Shown here: positions 42,563-50,988 of the stretch, in pieces
How the letters are laid out: the number at the start of each line of letters is the position of its first letter
Numbering within the stretch: the stretch's first letter is position 1
DNA from: Microthrixaceae bacterium
GTDB taxonomy: Bacteria > Actinomycetota > Acidimicrobiia > Acidimicrobiales > DATDAH01
Direction: 5' to 3'
Length of the DNA stretch: 64,000 nt
Assembly: GCA_020637195.1 (NCBI GenBank)
Contig: JACJWK010000016.1
Coordinates: 17,075 to 81,074 of the forward strand
Program-made: the position numbers and the translations under genes
Notes under the pieces: model-generated
Database searches by the model: none
What the model was told of the DNA's origin: nothing
The model's input: the letters and a program-made list of their open reading frames with translations, nothing else

Positions 42563-44037
42563 GCATCACGTTTCGCACCGCGCCCGACGCGCCCGCCGAC
42601 GCCGACCTGCTGGCGGTCCTCGTGGCCGGCGACGCCGCCGACCGCGCCACGGCGGCGCACCCGGCGCTCGACCACGCCGTGCTGGCCCGTCTCGGCTTCG
42701 AGGGGAAGGCGGGCGCGGTCGAGGTGCTGGGCGGCGAGGGCGGTCGCCTCGTGGCGGCGGTGGGCGTCGGTTCCGCCGACGGCGTCGACGAGCCGGCCCT
42801 CCGGCGCGCCGGGGGAGCGCTCGCCCGCGCCGCCGCCCGCCAGGCCGTGGTCGCGGTGGACCTGGGCGACGCCGCCGCGGTCGATGCTCGGGGGGGTGCC
42901 CAGGCCCTGGCCGAGGGGATCGCCCTGGGCGCCTACTCGTTCGACCGCTACAAGTCGGACCCCGAGCCCTCCCGGATCACCGACGTCGTCGTCGTGGCCG
43001 GCGACGACCGCGCCGACGCGGTGGCCGAGGGCCTCACCCGCGCCGGGCGCCTGGCCGACGCCGTCCGCTGGGCGCGCGACCTGGGCAACGCCCCCGGAGG
43101 CTCCCTCACCCCCGAGGAGCTCGCCGAGGCCGCGGTCGCCATGGCCGGGCGGGAAGGCCTCGTGGTCGAGGTCCTCGACCGCGACGCCATCGTCGCGGCC
43201 CGGCTGGGCGGCCTCCTCGGGGTCAACCGGGGCTCCACCCAGCCGCCCCGGTTCATCGAGCTGCGCCACGTGCCCGACGGTCCCTCCCGCGGTCGGGTCG
43301 CCCTGGTGGGCAAGGGCGTCACCTTCGACTCGGGCGGCCTCTCCATCAAGCCGGCCGACTCGATGGTGGGCATGCAGGGCGACATGGGCGGGGCGGCGGC
43401 CGTGCTCGGCGCCATGTCCGTCGTGCGCACCTTCGCCCCCGATCTCGAGGTGCGGGCCTACGTGCCGGCCACCGACAACATGCTCGGCGGCGACGCCACC
43501 CGCCCCGGCGACGTGCTCACCATCCGCAACGGCACGACGGTCGAGGTGCTCAACACCGACGCCGAGGGGCGCCTGATCCTGGCCGACGCACTCAGCCTCG
43601 CGGGCGAGGCCGAGCCCGATGCGGTGGTCGATCTCGCCACGTTGACCGGTGCCTGCATGGTGGCGCTCGGCTCCAAGATCGCCGGGCTGATGGCCAACGA
43701 CGACGGGTGGGCGGGCCAGGTGCGCGACGCGGCCGAGCGGGCCGGCGAGCGGGTGTGGCGCCTGCCGCTGCCCGACGACTACCGGGCCCTGCTCGACTCG
43801 CCCGTCGCCGACCTGAAGAACGTCGGGCCCCGATGGGGCGGCGCGCTCACCGCGGGGCTGTTCCTGCGCGAGTTCGTGCCCGACGGCGTGCCGTGGGCCC
43901 ACCTCGACATCGCTGGCCCGGCCTGGGCCGACGACGCCGACGACCTCACCCGCAAGGGCGCCACCGGGTTCGGGGTGCGGACGCTGGTGGCGCTCCTCGA
44001 GGGGTTCGAGGCGCCCGCCGGCGCCCTTGGGCCGTAG
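42559..44037 (+). CDS. pepA: Leucyl aminopeptidase (M17)
   Basis: 492 residues from GTG 42559 in a GTGA overlap. The C-terminal catalytic domain has VGKGVTFDSGGLSIKP (Lys and Asp ligands), MQGDMGGAAAVLG and NTDAEGRLILADAL, the dinuclear zinc or manganese site of M17 peptidases. The N-terminal domain (residues 1-150) is variable as usual. It is a cytosolic hexameric peptidase in known cases. The longer in-frame reading back to 42214 is antisense-like shadow of the adenosyltransferase gene. It converges on the GT2 gene with a 12-bp gap. Confidence 0.95.
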   Translation: MSITFRTAPDAPADADLLAVLVAGDAADRATAAHPALDHAVLARLGFEGKAGAVEVLGGEGGRLVAAVGVGSADGVDEPALRRAGGALARAAARQAVVAVDLGDAAAVDARGGAQALAEGIALGAYSFDRYKSDPEPSRITDVVVVAGDDRADAVAEGLTRAGRLADAVRWARDLGNAPGGSLTPEELAEAAVAMAGREGLVVEVLDRDAIVAARLGGLLGVNRGSTQPPRFIELRHVPDGPSRGRVALVGKGVTFDSGGLSIKPADSMVGMQGDMGGAAAVLGAMSVVRTFAPDLEVRAYVPATDNMLGGDATRPGDVLTIRNGTTVEVLNTDAEGRLILADALSLAGEAEPDAVVDLATLTGACMVALGSKIAGLMANDDGWAGQVRDAAERAGERVWRLPLPDDYRALLDSPVADLKNVGPRWGGALTAGLFLREFVPDGVPWAHLDIAGPAWADDADDLTRKGATGFGVRTLVALLEGFEAPAGALGP

Positions 44038-44049
44038 CGGCTCGCCCGG

Positions 44050-44817
44050 TCAGCGGTCGGGGTGGGGGGTGCCCCCCGTCGGCGACCCGTGGCGCCCATA
44101 CCGGCGCCAGTGCTCCACCGCGTGGGCCAACCCCGCCAGGCCGGTCCGCAGGAGCGGCACCCGGGAGATCTCGTCGCCGTAGTGGGTGGGGATGGCCACC
44201 TCGGCGATGCGGTCGCCGTTCTCGAGCAGCCGCAGGGTGATCGCGGTGTCGAAGTCGAACCCGTCGGGCAGGCCGTGCAGGTCGGGGATGGCCATCAGCC
44301 GGTCGACCCGGTAGGCCCGGAAGCCGCTGAACCACTCGGACAGCTCGGACCCGCTCAACACGTTGAAGGTGCGGCTGAGCACCCGGTTGCCGATGCGACG
44401 GTCGATGGGCATGCGCCCGCGCTTGGCGCCGCCGGGCAGGATCATGCGCGAGCCGTGCACGGCGTCGGCCTGCTCGGCGAGCAGCGGCGCCACGAGCTGG
44501 TCGGCCATCTCCGGCGGGTACTGGCCGTCGCCGTGGACGAGCAGGGCCACGTCGGCGCCGCGGTCGTGGGCCCACTGGTAGAGGGCCTTCTGGTTGCCGC
44601 CGTAGCCGAGGTTGACGGGCTGGTGGGTGACCTCGACGTCGAAGTGCGGGTTGCGGGCCGCCCACTTCTCGGCCAGCTCCGCGGTGTGGTCAGAGCTGGC
44701 GTCGTCGGAGATCAACACGCTCGGGACGTGGCCCCCGATCGTGGTCGGGATGCGATCGAGGACGCCCTCGATCGTGTCGGCCGCCTCGTAGGCGACCACG
44801 GTGACCGCGATCTGCAC
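44050..44817 (-). CDS. Family 2 glycosyltransferase
   Basis: 255 residues. AVTVVAYEAADTIEGVLDRIP, LISDDASSDHT, NLGYGGNQKALYQWA and LVHGDGQYPPE (the DXD-like site is DGQ) place it with polyprenyl-phosphate glucose/mannose synthases and related enzymes. The segment SELSEWFSGFRAY is the conserved acceptor-side motif. It lacks C-terminal membrane helices. It is the last gene of the reverse-strand export island, 39 nt after the radical SAM gene, and probably builds or decorates the exported glycan. Confidence 0.87.
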   Translation of the reverse strand: MQIAVTVVAYEAADTIEGVLDRIPTTIGGHVPSVLISDDASSDHTAELAEKWAARNPHFDVEVTHQPVNLGYGGNQKALYQWAHDRGADVALLVHGDGQYPPEMADQLVAPLLAEQADAVHGSRMILPGGAKRGRMPIDRRIGNRVLSRTFNVLSGSELSEWFSGFRAYRVDRLMAIPDLHGLPDGFDFDTAITLRLLENGDRIAEVAIPTHYGDEISRVPLLRTGLAGLAHAVEHWRRYGRHGSPTGGTPHPDR

Positions 44818-44856
44818 GATGTCGTCCTGGGAGGGTCTCGCCCGGCGTGGCCGGCG

Positions 44857-46587
44857 TCAGCTCGACGGCGCGAGGGCCGGCTCGCCCGCGGCCTCGTCGA
44901 CGTCGGCGCGGGCCCGCTTCTCGGCACGGCGCCGGGCCTCGGCGCTGGCCTTCTCGCCCTTGCGCAAGGCGGCCTCGCTGCGCTGGTCGGCGTCCTCGCG
45001 CAGGGCCAGGTTCTTGCGCTTGGTGCGCACCATCTGGTCCAGGTAGGTGTCCTCGGCCCCGGTGAGCTGGTGCTTGAAGAACCGGAACGCACGCTTGGGA
45101 CGCCGGATCCAGCTGGTGATGTAGAACGCCGAGATCATGAACAGCTGCATGAGGCGCAGCTCGCGGGCGCTGAGGCGGGGGTTCCAGCTGCGGTGCTCGG
45201 ACGAGCCGCGGGACAGGCCCACGTAGTAGGCGGCGTCGTCGATGACGTGCTCGCCCGAGGCGACCAGGTCGTCGAAGTCGCGGCTGCCCGGGTACGGGCA
45301 GAACATCATCACCGCGACGTCCGAGCAGCCGAGCCAGGCGCTCTTCAGCATGAAGCGCACCGACTTCCACAGGTCGCGGCGCGTCTCGTGCGGGTGGCCG
45401 ATGAGGATGTTGATCATCGTGTGCAGGCCGATGTCCTCGCCGTCGACGATGGCCTGCTGGACCTTCTCGAGGCTGACCCGCTTGTCCATGATGTCGAGCA
45501 TCCGCTGCGAGCCGCTCTCGGGGGCGAAGGTGATGTTGCGGCAGCGCGTGTCGTAGATGCGCTGGAGCACCTCGCGGTCGATGGCCTCGATGCGGGTGCC
45601 GACCGGCAGCTGCCAGTCGACGTCGAGGTCGGCCTTCTCGAGCGCGTCGCAGAGGCCGAGCGTCCACTTGCGGTTGGTGGCGGCCGTGAGGTCGACGAAG
45701 TTGACGTTGCCGATCCCGTACTTGTCGACGTAGTCGGCGATCTCGTCGACCACGTCCTCGGGCTCGCGCACCACGTACTTGGTCGTCCACATCTGCGGCG
45801 ACGAGCAGAACGAGCACTTGTACGGGCAGCCGCGGGTGCCCAGCACCTGGATGGAGCGGCCCCGGTCGACGCCGAAGAACGGGTAGTGCTTGAAGTACTC
45901 GTCGAGGGGGACGAGGTCCCAGGCCGGACGCGGGATCTGGCTGTTGACCTCCTTCTTCGTGAGGCGGACCGCGAGGCCGGTGTCGACGATGTCGGTGCTC
46001 TCGGCGGTCTCGCGCACGGCGATGCCGGTCATGCCCGCCAGCGAGCGGCCGGCGGCGAGGCGGTCGCACAGCTCGACCATGGTGGCCTCGCCCTCGCCGA
46101 GCACGCAGCAGTCGAGGTGCTTCTGCTGCTCGAGCATCTTCGTGTGGAAGGCCGTGGCGTTCTCGCCGCCGATCACGATGAAGACCTCGGGCCGGCGCTC
46201 GGCGATGAGGTCGATGAGGTCGCGGATGGTGGGCCACTCGTGCAGGAACATGGTGGTGATGCCCACCACGGTCGTGGCCGGGTCGATGCGCTCGACGATC
46301 TCGTCCAGCGACAGGCCGATCTGGTGCAGTGGCCCGACGGGCGACTCGATCTCGATCCACTGGTCGATGGCCTCGCCCGCCCCGTCGATGAGCTGGACCG
46401 TGTGGCCGGAGTCGCGCAGGGCGGCGCCGACGTAGGCCGCGCCGATGGGCGGCGTGGGGCCGTGGGTCGCGAGCGCACCCGGCATGACCACGCACGGGGC
46501 GCGCAGGATGGTGACCGTCGTCTTGGGAGCGCTGCTGCTCAACGCGGCCGCGTCGCCGCCGTGGCCGGGATCGTTGGAATCGAGCAT
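44857..46587 (-). CDS. B12-binding radical SAM protein
   Basis: 576 residues. A cobalamin-binding Rossmann region (about 25-200: PPIGAAYVGAALRDSGHTVQLIDG, FIVIGGENATAFH, LGEGEATMVEL) precedes the radical SAM core with C254/C258/C261 (GCPYKCSFC). A further 150 residues end in a Lys/Arg/Glu-rich coiled-coil-like tail. This is the BchE/P-methylase-type class B layout; known members methylate unreactive carbons or close rings. It has its own promoter (TAGAAT at 46628-46633) and an AAAGGA ribosome-binding site, with PhyH-like and ABC exporter genes upstream on the same strand. Substrate unknown; an exported lipid or glycan is likely from context. Confidence 0.87.
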   Translation of the reverse strand: MLDSNDPGHGGDAAALSSSAPKTTVTILRAPCVVMPGALATHGPTPPIGAAYVGAALRDSGHTVQLIDGAGEAIDQWIEIESPVGPLHQIGLSLDEIVERIDPATTVVGITTMFLHEWPTIRDLIDLIAERRPEVFIVIGGENATAFHTKMLEQQKHLDCCVLGEGEATMVELCDRLAAGRSLAGMTGIAVRETAESTDIVDTGLAVRLTKKEVNSQIPRPAWDLVPLDEYFKHYPFFGVDRGRSIQVLGTRGCPYKCSFCSSPQMWTTKYVVREPEDVVDEIADYVDKYGIGNVNFVDLTAATNRKWTLGLCDALEKADLDVDWQLPVGTRIEAIDREVLQRIYDTRCRNITFAPESGSQRMLDIMDKRVSLEKVQQAIVDGEDIGLHTMINILIGHPHETRRDLWKSVRFMLKSAWLGCSDVAVMMFCPYPGSRDFDDLVASGEHVIDDAAYYVGLSRGSSEHRSWNPRLSARELRLMQLFMISAFYITSWIRRPKRAFRFFKHQLTGAEDTYLDQMVRTKRKNLALREDADQRSEAALRKGEKASAEARRRAEKRARADVDEAAGEPALAPSS

Positions 46588-46627
46588 TCGCAATCCTTTG
46601 CGTTGATGGTCCGGATCCGCCCCGGCG

Positions 46628-46633
46628 ATTCTA
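46628..46633 (-). promoter_or_regulatory. -10 box of the B12-radical SAM/GT2 pair
   Basis: TAGAAT on the reverse strand, about 40 nt before ATG 46587, followed by an AAAGGA ribosome-binding site 7 nt before the ATG. Confidence 0.5.
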
Positions 46634-46694
46634 GGCCGCGCACCCGGCGCCGTGCCGAACGGTGCGGGGGCGTGATCGCGGACGCGCCGTGGCC

Positions 46695-47663
46695 TCAGCG
46701 GCCCAGCAGGCGTGCCTTGGCGCGTGCCAGGCGGGCGTGCTGGCGCCCGCGCCAGGTCCGCTCGAAGTGCTGCTGGGCCAGGAGGGCCTCCGCGGTGGTG
46801 GGCGGGTCGGCGCGCGGGGTGACGTCGATGACCGGGTAGCCCGTGGGGAGCTGCTTGCGCAGCGAGCCGGGGCTGTGGTGGAGGTAGAAGTCCTCGTCGA
46901 CCCCCCACACCTCGACCTGGTCGCCCTCGATCCCGACCGCGTGCACGAGTTGGGCGGATCGGGGCGCGAACACGCCCGCGATGGCGCCCCGGGGCCCGTC
47001 GGAGGCGTTCGGGGGCGACCCGTGCAGGACGGCGCTGTCCATGCACAGCACGTCGCCCGCCGACACGTCGACGGCCACGGCGCGGCCCCAGAGCTCCTCG
47101 AGCCCGGTCAGGTAGCTGGGGTCGGTGCGGGTGCCACGCCACTCGTGCCCGCAGCGGTGGCTGCCGGGCAGCACGTGCAGGGGGCCGTTGGCCCGGGCCC
47201 GGCTGATGTCGTCCAGGGCGAGCCAGACCGTGACGCTGCGCTGCACCCGCTCGTCGACCACCGTGGGGTCCTGGTGCAGCGGCAGGAAGCTCTCCGGGCC
47301 CGGGTACTTGGTGAGGAAGGAGTTGATCACCGAGTGGTAGTCGACGAAGAGGGGCTCGGCGATCTCCGCCCACAGCGGCGCCATGGCCTCCTTGATGCGC
47401 ACGCGCTCCTCGGGGAGGCACTCGTCGGTGCTGATGCGCCACTGCTCGCCCGGCGCCATGCGCCGGCGCCAGGTGCGGTCGGCCGCGGCCTCCTCGGCGG
47501 CGAAGTACGTGCCCACCGGCACGGCCTCGCCGGTGGGGGCGGTGGCGTAGATGGACCGGGCCTGCTCGAGCACGCCGAGGGCCAGGCCCGGGAAGGCCAG
47601 GTAGCCGTCCCGCCGGAAGCGGCGCTCGTGCTCGGGGTCGCGGAACATCGCCGGGCCCGTCAC
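46695..47663 (-). CDS. PhyH-like Fe(II)/2-oxoglutarate oxygenase
   Basis: 322 residues from GTG 47663, which overlaps the ATPase stop (ATG 47648 is the alternative). Iron ligands: LPLHQDPTVVDE (HxD) and SAVLHGSPPNASD (distal His), followed by the Arg (GPRGAIAG) that would hold 2-oxoglutarate. The C-terminal third has WGVDEDFYLHHSPGSLRKQLPTGYP, shared with the other two PhyH-like proteins here. The last residues (HARLARAKARLLGR) are a basic amphipathic helix. It probably hydroxylates a lipid or sugar in the export pathway, being translationally coupled to the Wzt-like ATPase. Confidence 0.86.
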   Translation of the reverse strand: MTGPAMFRDPEHERRFRRDGYLAFPGLALGVLEQARSIYATAPTGEAVPVGTYFAAEEAAADRTWRRRMAPGEQWRISTDECLPEERVRIKEAMAPLWAEIAEPLFVDYHSVINSFLTKYPGPESFLPLHQDPTVVDERVQRSVTVWLALDDISRARANGPLHVLPGSHRCGHEWRGTRTDPSYLTGLEELWGRAVAVDVSAGDVLCMDSAVLHGSPPNASDGPRGAIAGVFAPRSAQLVHAVGIEGDQVEVWGVDEDFYLHHSPGSLRKQLPTGYPVIDVTPRADPPTTAEALLAQQHFERTWRGRQHARLARAKARLLGR

Positions 47664-50095
47664 GGCCGGGCCTCCGCCGGCGTGGTGGCGTCGACCGGTT
47701 CGACGGCGTCCCACTCCAGCTCGATGGACCAGGTGAGGATCTCCATCTGGATGCGGGTTCCGATCTTCACGTCCTGCCACACTCGGGCCGTCACCATAGC
47801 TTCGCGCTCGTCGACGGCCGTCAGCATCACGTAGAGCTCGCCCAGCATCGGGATGCGGGGGACGGTGCCGTGGAAGCGGTGGTGGCCGACCGCGAGGCCA
47901 CCCGCGGGGACCACGACGCGGGTGAACACGGTCGAGGTCTTGATCCGCTCGGGGGGGAGCTCGTTGGGGTTCCCCGTGCGGGCGAGGAGCGCGAACTCGA
48001 GCCGGGTGGTGGGGCTGGGCTCGGCGACCTCCAGGCGGCCCTCGAACTCGAGGCGGCCGTGCTCGGGGACCTGGCGCCGGGCGATCTTCAGCTGGTCGAC
48101 GCGCACGTTGCTCGTGTACTGCACGAGGCCGGACTCCCAGCCGGTGCCGCCGGCCCGCTCGACGACCTCGGCCGCCGGCCCCTCGTCGACGACCTTGCCG
48201 GCGTCGAGGCGCACGACCCGATCGCAGATCTCCTCGACGAGCTCGAGGTCGTGTGACACGAACGCCGCGCTGGCGCCGCCACCCACCAACGCGCGGACCG
48301 CGTCGATGGCGCGCTTCTGGAACGGGCGGTCCCCGACCGCCAGCACCTCGTCGATGAGCAACAGGTCGGGTCGGGCGTTGATGGCCAGGGCGAACCCGAG
48401 CCGGGTGCGCATGCCGCTCGAGTACTGCTTGAGGGGCGCCCGGATGGCGTCGCCGATGTCGGCGAACCCGACGATCGCCTCCATCCGGTCCGCCAGCTCG
48501 TCGCGGCCGATGCCGAGCAGCCCGGCGGTCTCGCGGATGTTCTCCTCGCCGGTCAGGACCTCGTGGAAGCCGATGCCGAGCTCGAGCATCGAGACCAGGC
48601 GGCCGCGGGTGACGACCTCGCCCCCGGTCGGCGCGACGACGCCGGCGATGCACTTGAGGATCGTCGACTTGCCCGAGCCGTTGGGGCCGATGATGCCGAG
48701 GCACTCGCCGGGCCGCACCTCGAGGTCCACGCCGGCGAGGGCGTGGACCTCGCCGTCGCGCTCGGCGGGCATCATCTCGTTGGGCAGCGCGGCGCGGAAC
48801 CCGCCCTTGCGCAGCCCGGCGTGGAAGCGCTTCTCGACGCCCCGGCACTCGGCCACCAGCGGTCCGGTGGGACGGGGGCGCTCGCCGGCGAGCGCCCGCT
48901 CGATCGCGGCGTCGGCCTCGGCGTCACCCGTGACCGGCTCGAGCGCGAACTCGACCTCGGTCGCCATCTGCGGCTGCTGGCGGGTGACCGGCCCCTCGAT
49001 CCAGATCTGGGCGAGGGAGCGGTCGTGCACCCGCTGGGTGGTCTCGTCGACGAGGGCGACGCGGACCTCGGCGTGCCCGCTGTCCACGGGCAGCCCGGAG
49101 CTGTGCCCGCGCACCCGGTAGCGCCCGGGCCGGCGCAGCGCCGGCGGGAGGTCGGCGCGGGCCCGGGCGACCGTGACGTCGGGGGCGAGCGTGGCCCAGT
49201 TGAGGGCGAGCCCCATCGACGGCTCGGGGGTGTCGGCGGTGACCTCGACCTCGGCGGCGATGTCGAGGCCGTCCCACGGCGCCAGGTGCGGGTTCTCGAT
49301 GTCGAACGAGTGGAACCGCATCGTGGGCTCGTCGGCCTCGGCGAGCTGCACCGGCTGAGGGCTCAGGTAGCGCTGGATGACCTCGGTGGCGGGGCCGTCG
49401 TCGACCACCCGCCCCTTGCGGACGTGGACCACCCGCTCGCACACGCTGGCCACCAGCCAGGTGGAGTGCGACACGAACAGCAGGGTGGTACCGGCCTCGT
49501 TCATCTGGCGGATGCGCTCGATGCACTTGAGCTGGAACTCCTGGTCGCCGACCGCCAGGACCTCGTCGATGAGCAGGATGCTCGCGGGGACGTGCACCGC
49601 CACCGCGAAGCCCAGGCGGGCCCGCATGCCCGTCGAGTAGTGCTTCATCGGCGTGTCCATCGCGTCGCGGATGTCGGCGAAGTCGATGATCGAGGGGATG
49701 GCCGCCTCGGCCTGCTCGGGCGTCAGTCCCAGGATGGTGGCGGTGCCCCGGACGTTCTCGCGCCCGGTCAGCTCGTCGTGGAAGCCGAGGCCGAGCTCGA
49801 TCATCGAGCCGATGGACCCGACGCAGTCGATCGCGCCGCCGGACGGGTCGGTCACCCCCGCCAGCAGCTTGAGCAACGTCGACTTGCCGGCGCCGTTGGA
49901 GCCGATGAGCCCGACGCTCTCGCCCGGCGCGACGTCGAGGTCGATGCCGTGCAGCGCGGTGATCTTCTGGCGGTAGCGGGGCCCCGCCCAGGGCAGCGCC
50001 AGCGCGAGGGGCTTGCGCCCCGCCCGGTCGAAGGACTTGGTGACCCCGCGCAGGCGGATGCTGCCCGGGGGCAGCGCCTCCGCGTCAGAGGACAT
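47660..50095 (-). CDS. Tandem double Wzt-like ABC transporter ATPase
   Basis: 811 residues made of two full modules. Module 1: nucleotide-binding domain (Walker A GSNGAGKST 65-73, signature YSTGMR 153-158, Walker B ILLIDE 173-178, switch His210) followed by a beta-rich Wzt-C-like domain (about 250-390). Module 2 repeats this: GPNGSGKST 470-478, YSSGMR 558-563, LLLIDE 578-583, His615, and a second beta domain (about 655-800). Polysaccharide exporters of the Wzt/TagH type normally carry one module and dimerise; here the dimer is pre-linked in one chain, with both ATP sites apparently intact. The Wzt-C-type domains read the glycan end in known systems. Start overlaps the permease stop. Confidence 0.9.
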   Translation of the reverse strand: MSSDAEALPPGSIRLRGVTKSFDRAGRKPLALALPWAGPRYRQKITALHGIDLDVAPGESVGLIGSNGAGKSTLLKLLAGVTDPSGGAIDCVGSIGSMIELGLGFHDELTGRENVRGTATILGLTPEQAEAAIPSIIDFADIRDAMDTPMKHYSTGMRARLGFAVAVHVPASILLIDEVLAVGDQEFQLKCIERIRQMNEAGTTLLFVSHSTWLVASVCERVVHVRKGRVVDDGPATEVIQRYLSPQPVQLAEADEPTMRFHSFDIENPHLAPWDGLDIAAEVEVTADTPEPSMGLALNWATLAPDVTVARARADLPPALRRPGRYRVRGHSSGLPVDSGHAEVRVALVDETTQRVHDRSLAQIWIEGPVTRQQPQMATEVEFALEPVTGDAEADAAIERALAGERPRPTGPLVAECRGVEKRFHAGLRKGGFRAALPNEMMPAERDGEVHALAGVDLEVRPGECLGIIGPNGSGKSTILKCIAGVVAPTGGEVVTRGRLVSMLELGIGFHEVLTGEENIRETAGLLGIGRDELADRMEAIVGFADIGDAIRAPLKQYSSGMRTRLGFALAINARPDLLLIDEVLAVGDRPFQKRAIDAVRALVGGGASAAFVSHDLELVEEICDRVVRLDAGKVVDEGPAAEVVERAGGTGWESGLVQYTSNVRVDQLKIARRQVPEHGRLEFEGRLEVAEPSPTTRLEFALLARTGNPNELPPERIKTSTVFTRVVVPAGGLAVGHHRFHGTVPRIPMLGELYVMLTAVDEREAMVTARVWQDVKIGTRIQMEILTWSIELEWDAVEPVDATTPAEARP

Positions 50096-50891
50096 CGGCG
50101 AAGCGCTGCTCGACCTTGCGCACGTAGAAGATCGACCCCACGAGCAACGCCGACCCGATGATCAGGTGGATCGCGGTGAGGGTCCAGTCCGGCCACAGGC
50201 CGCACAGCAGGGTGCGGCGCAGGCCCTCGATGCCCACCGCGATCGGGTTGACCACCGCCAGCCAGGCCAGTCCCGAGCTGAGGAAGGAGGCCTCGTACAT
50301 CACCGGGGTGGCGAAGAAGCCCGCCCGCAAGAAGAGCTGCACGGCCTGGGTGAGGTCGCGGATGAACACGGCGAGGGCCGCGGAGAGCACGCAGAGGGCG
50401 GCCGTCCACACCACGATCAGCAACAGGACGGGCAGGGCGCCGAGCACCGTCACGGTCGGCGTGATGCCCTGGATGCCGGCCACGACGAACACCGTGAGGA
50501 AGGCGATGGCGAAGTCGAGGCCGTTCACGCCCACGTCGGCGAGGGGGATGGACTCGCGTGGGAAGTAGATCTTGCTGGTCAGCGGGGCCGCGAGGATCAG
50601 GCTGCTGGTGGCGGTGCCCAGCGCCATCGAGAAGAAGGTCCAGACCACGAGGCCGGTCCAGGCCGAGCTGAGGTACGGGGCGCACGACCCGGTGGCGCCG
50701 AAGGCCTGGGTGAGGATGACGCCGTACACGACGAGGTAGACGAGGGGGGTGATGACCGCCCACGCGAGGTCGAGGACGCTCTCGCGGTAGCGGACCCGGA
50801 ACTCCCTCGGGGTGAGGATCTTGAGCAGTGCCCAGGTGCGCTCGAGTCGCTCGCCCATGCCGACGACGGTGGCAGAGGAGCGTTCGGGCAT
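50085..50891 (-). CDS. wzm: Wzm/TagG-type ABC transporter permease
   Basis: 268 residues with six membrane segments: LTPREFRVRYRESVLDLAWAVITPLVYLVVYGVIL begins with the cytoplasmic coupling helix typical of ABC-2 polysaccharide exporters, and YFPRESIPLADVGVNGLDFAIAF and MYEASFLSSGLAWLAVVNPIAVGIEGLR are conserved in Wzm/TagG. It forms the channel for a polyprenyl-linked glycan with the double ATPase encoded next. ATG 50891 is chosen because TAACAT lies 7 nt upstream; the frame extends further but is leader DNA. The stop overlaps the ATPase start by 11 bp. Confidence 0.88.
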   Translation of the reverse strand: MPERSSATVVGMGERLERTWALLKILTPREFRVRYRESVLDLAWAVITPLVYLVVYGVILTQAFGATGSCAPYLSSAWTGLVVWTFFSMALGTATSSLILAAPLTSKIYFPRESIPLADVGVNGLDFAIAFLTVFVVAGIQGITPTVTVLGALPVLLLIVVWTAALCVLSAALAVFIRDLTQAVQLFLRAGFFATPVMYEASFLSSGLAWLAVVNPIAVGIEGLRRTLLCGLWPDWTLTAIHLIIGSALLVGSIFYVRKVEQRFADVL

Positions 50892-50898
50892 CCGGGCG

Positions 50899-50904
50899 AT
50901 GTTA
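50899..50904 (-). promoter_or_regulatory. -10 box of the export operon
   Basis: TAACAT on the reverse strand, 7 nt before ATG 50891; leaderless. It is divergent from the radical SAM promoter 70 bp away, so the two halves of the island share one regulatory gap. Confidence 0.55.
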
Positions 50905-50974
50905 GGGCAGGCCCCCGGGGCGACAAAGTCCCGGATCGGCCGGCTGCACCCCGTCACCCGAAGAGGTCATCGGT

Positions 50975-50980
50975 TATCGT
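50975..50980 (+). promoter_or_regulatory. -10 box of the large radical SAM gene
   Basis: TATCGT 8 nt before ATG 50989; leaderless. Confidence 0.5.
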
Positions 50981-50988
50981 GGTCCGCC

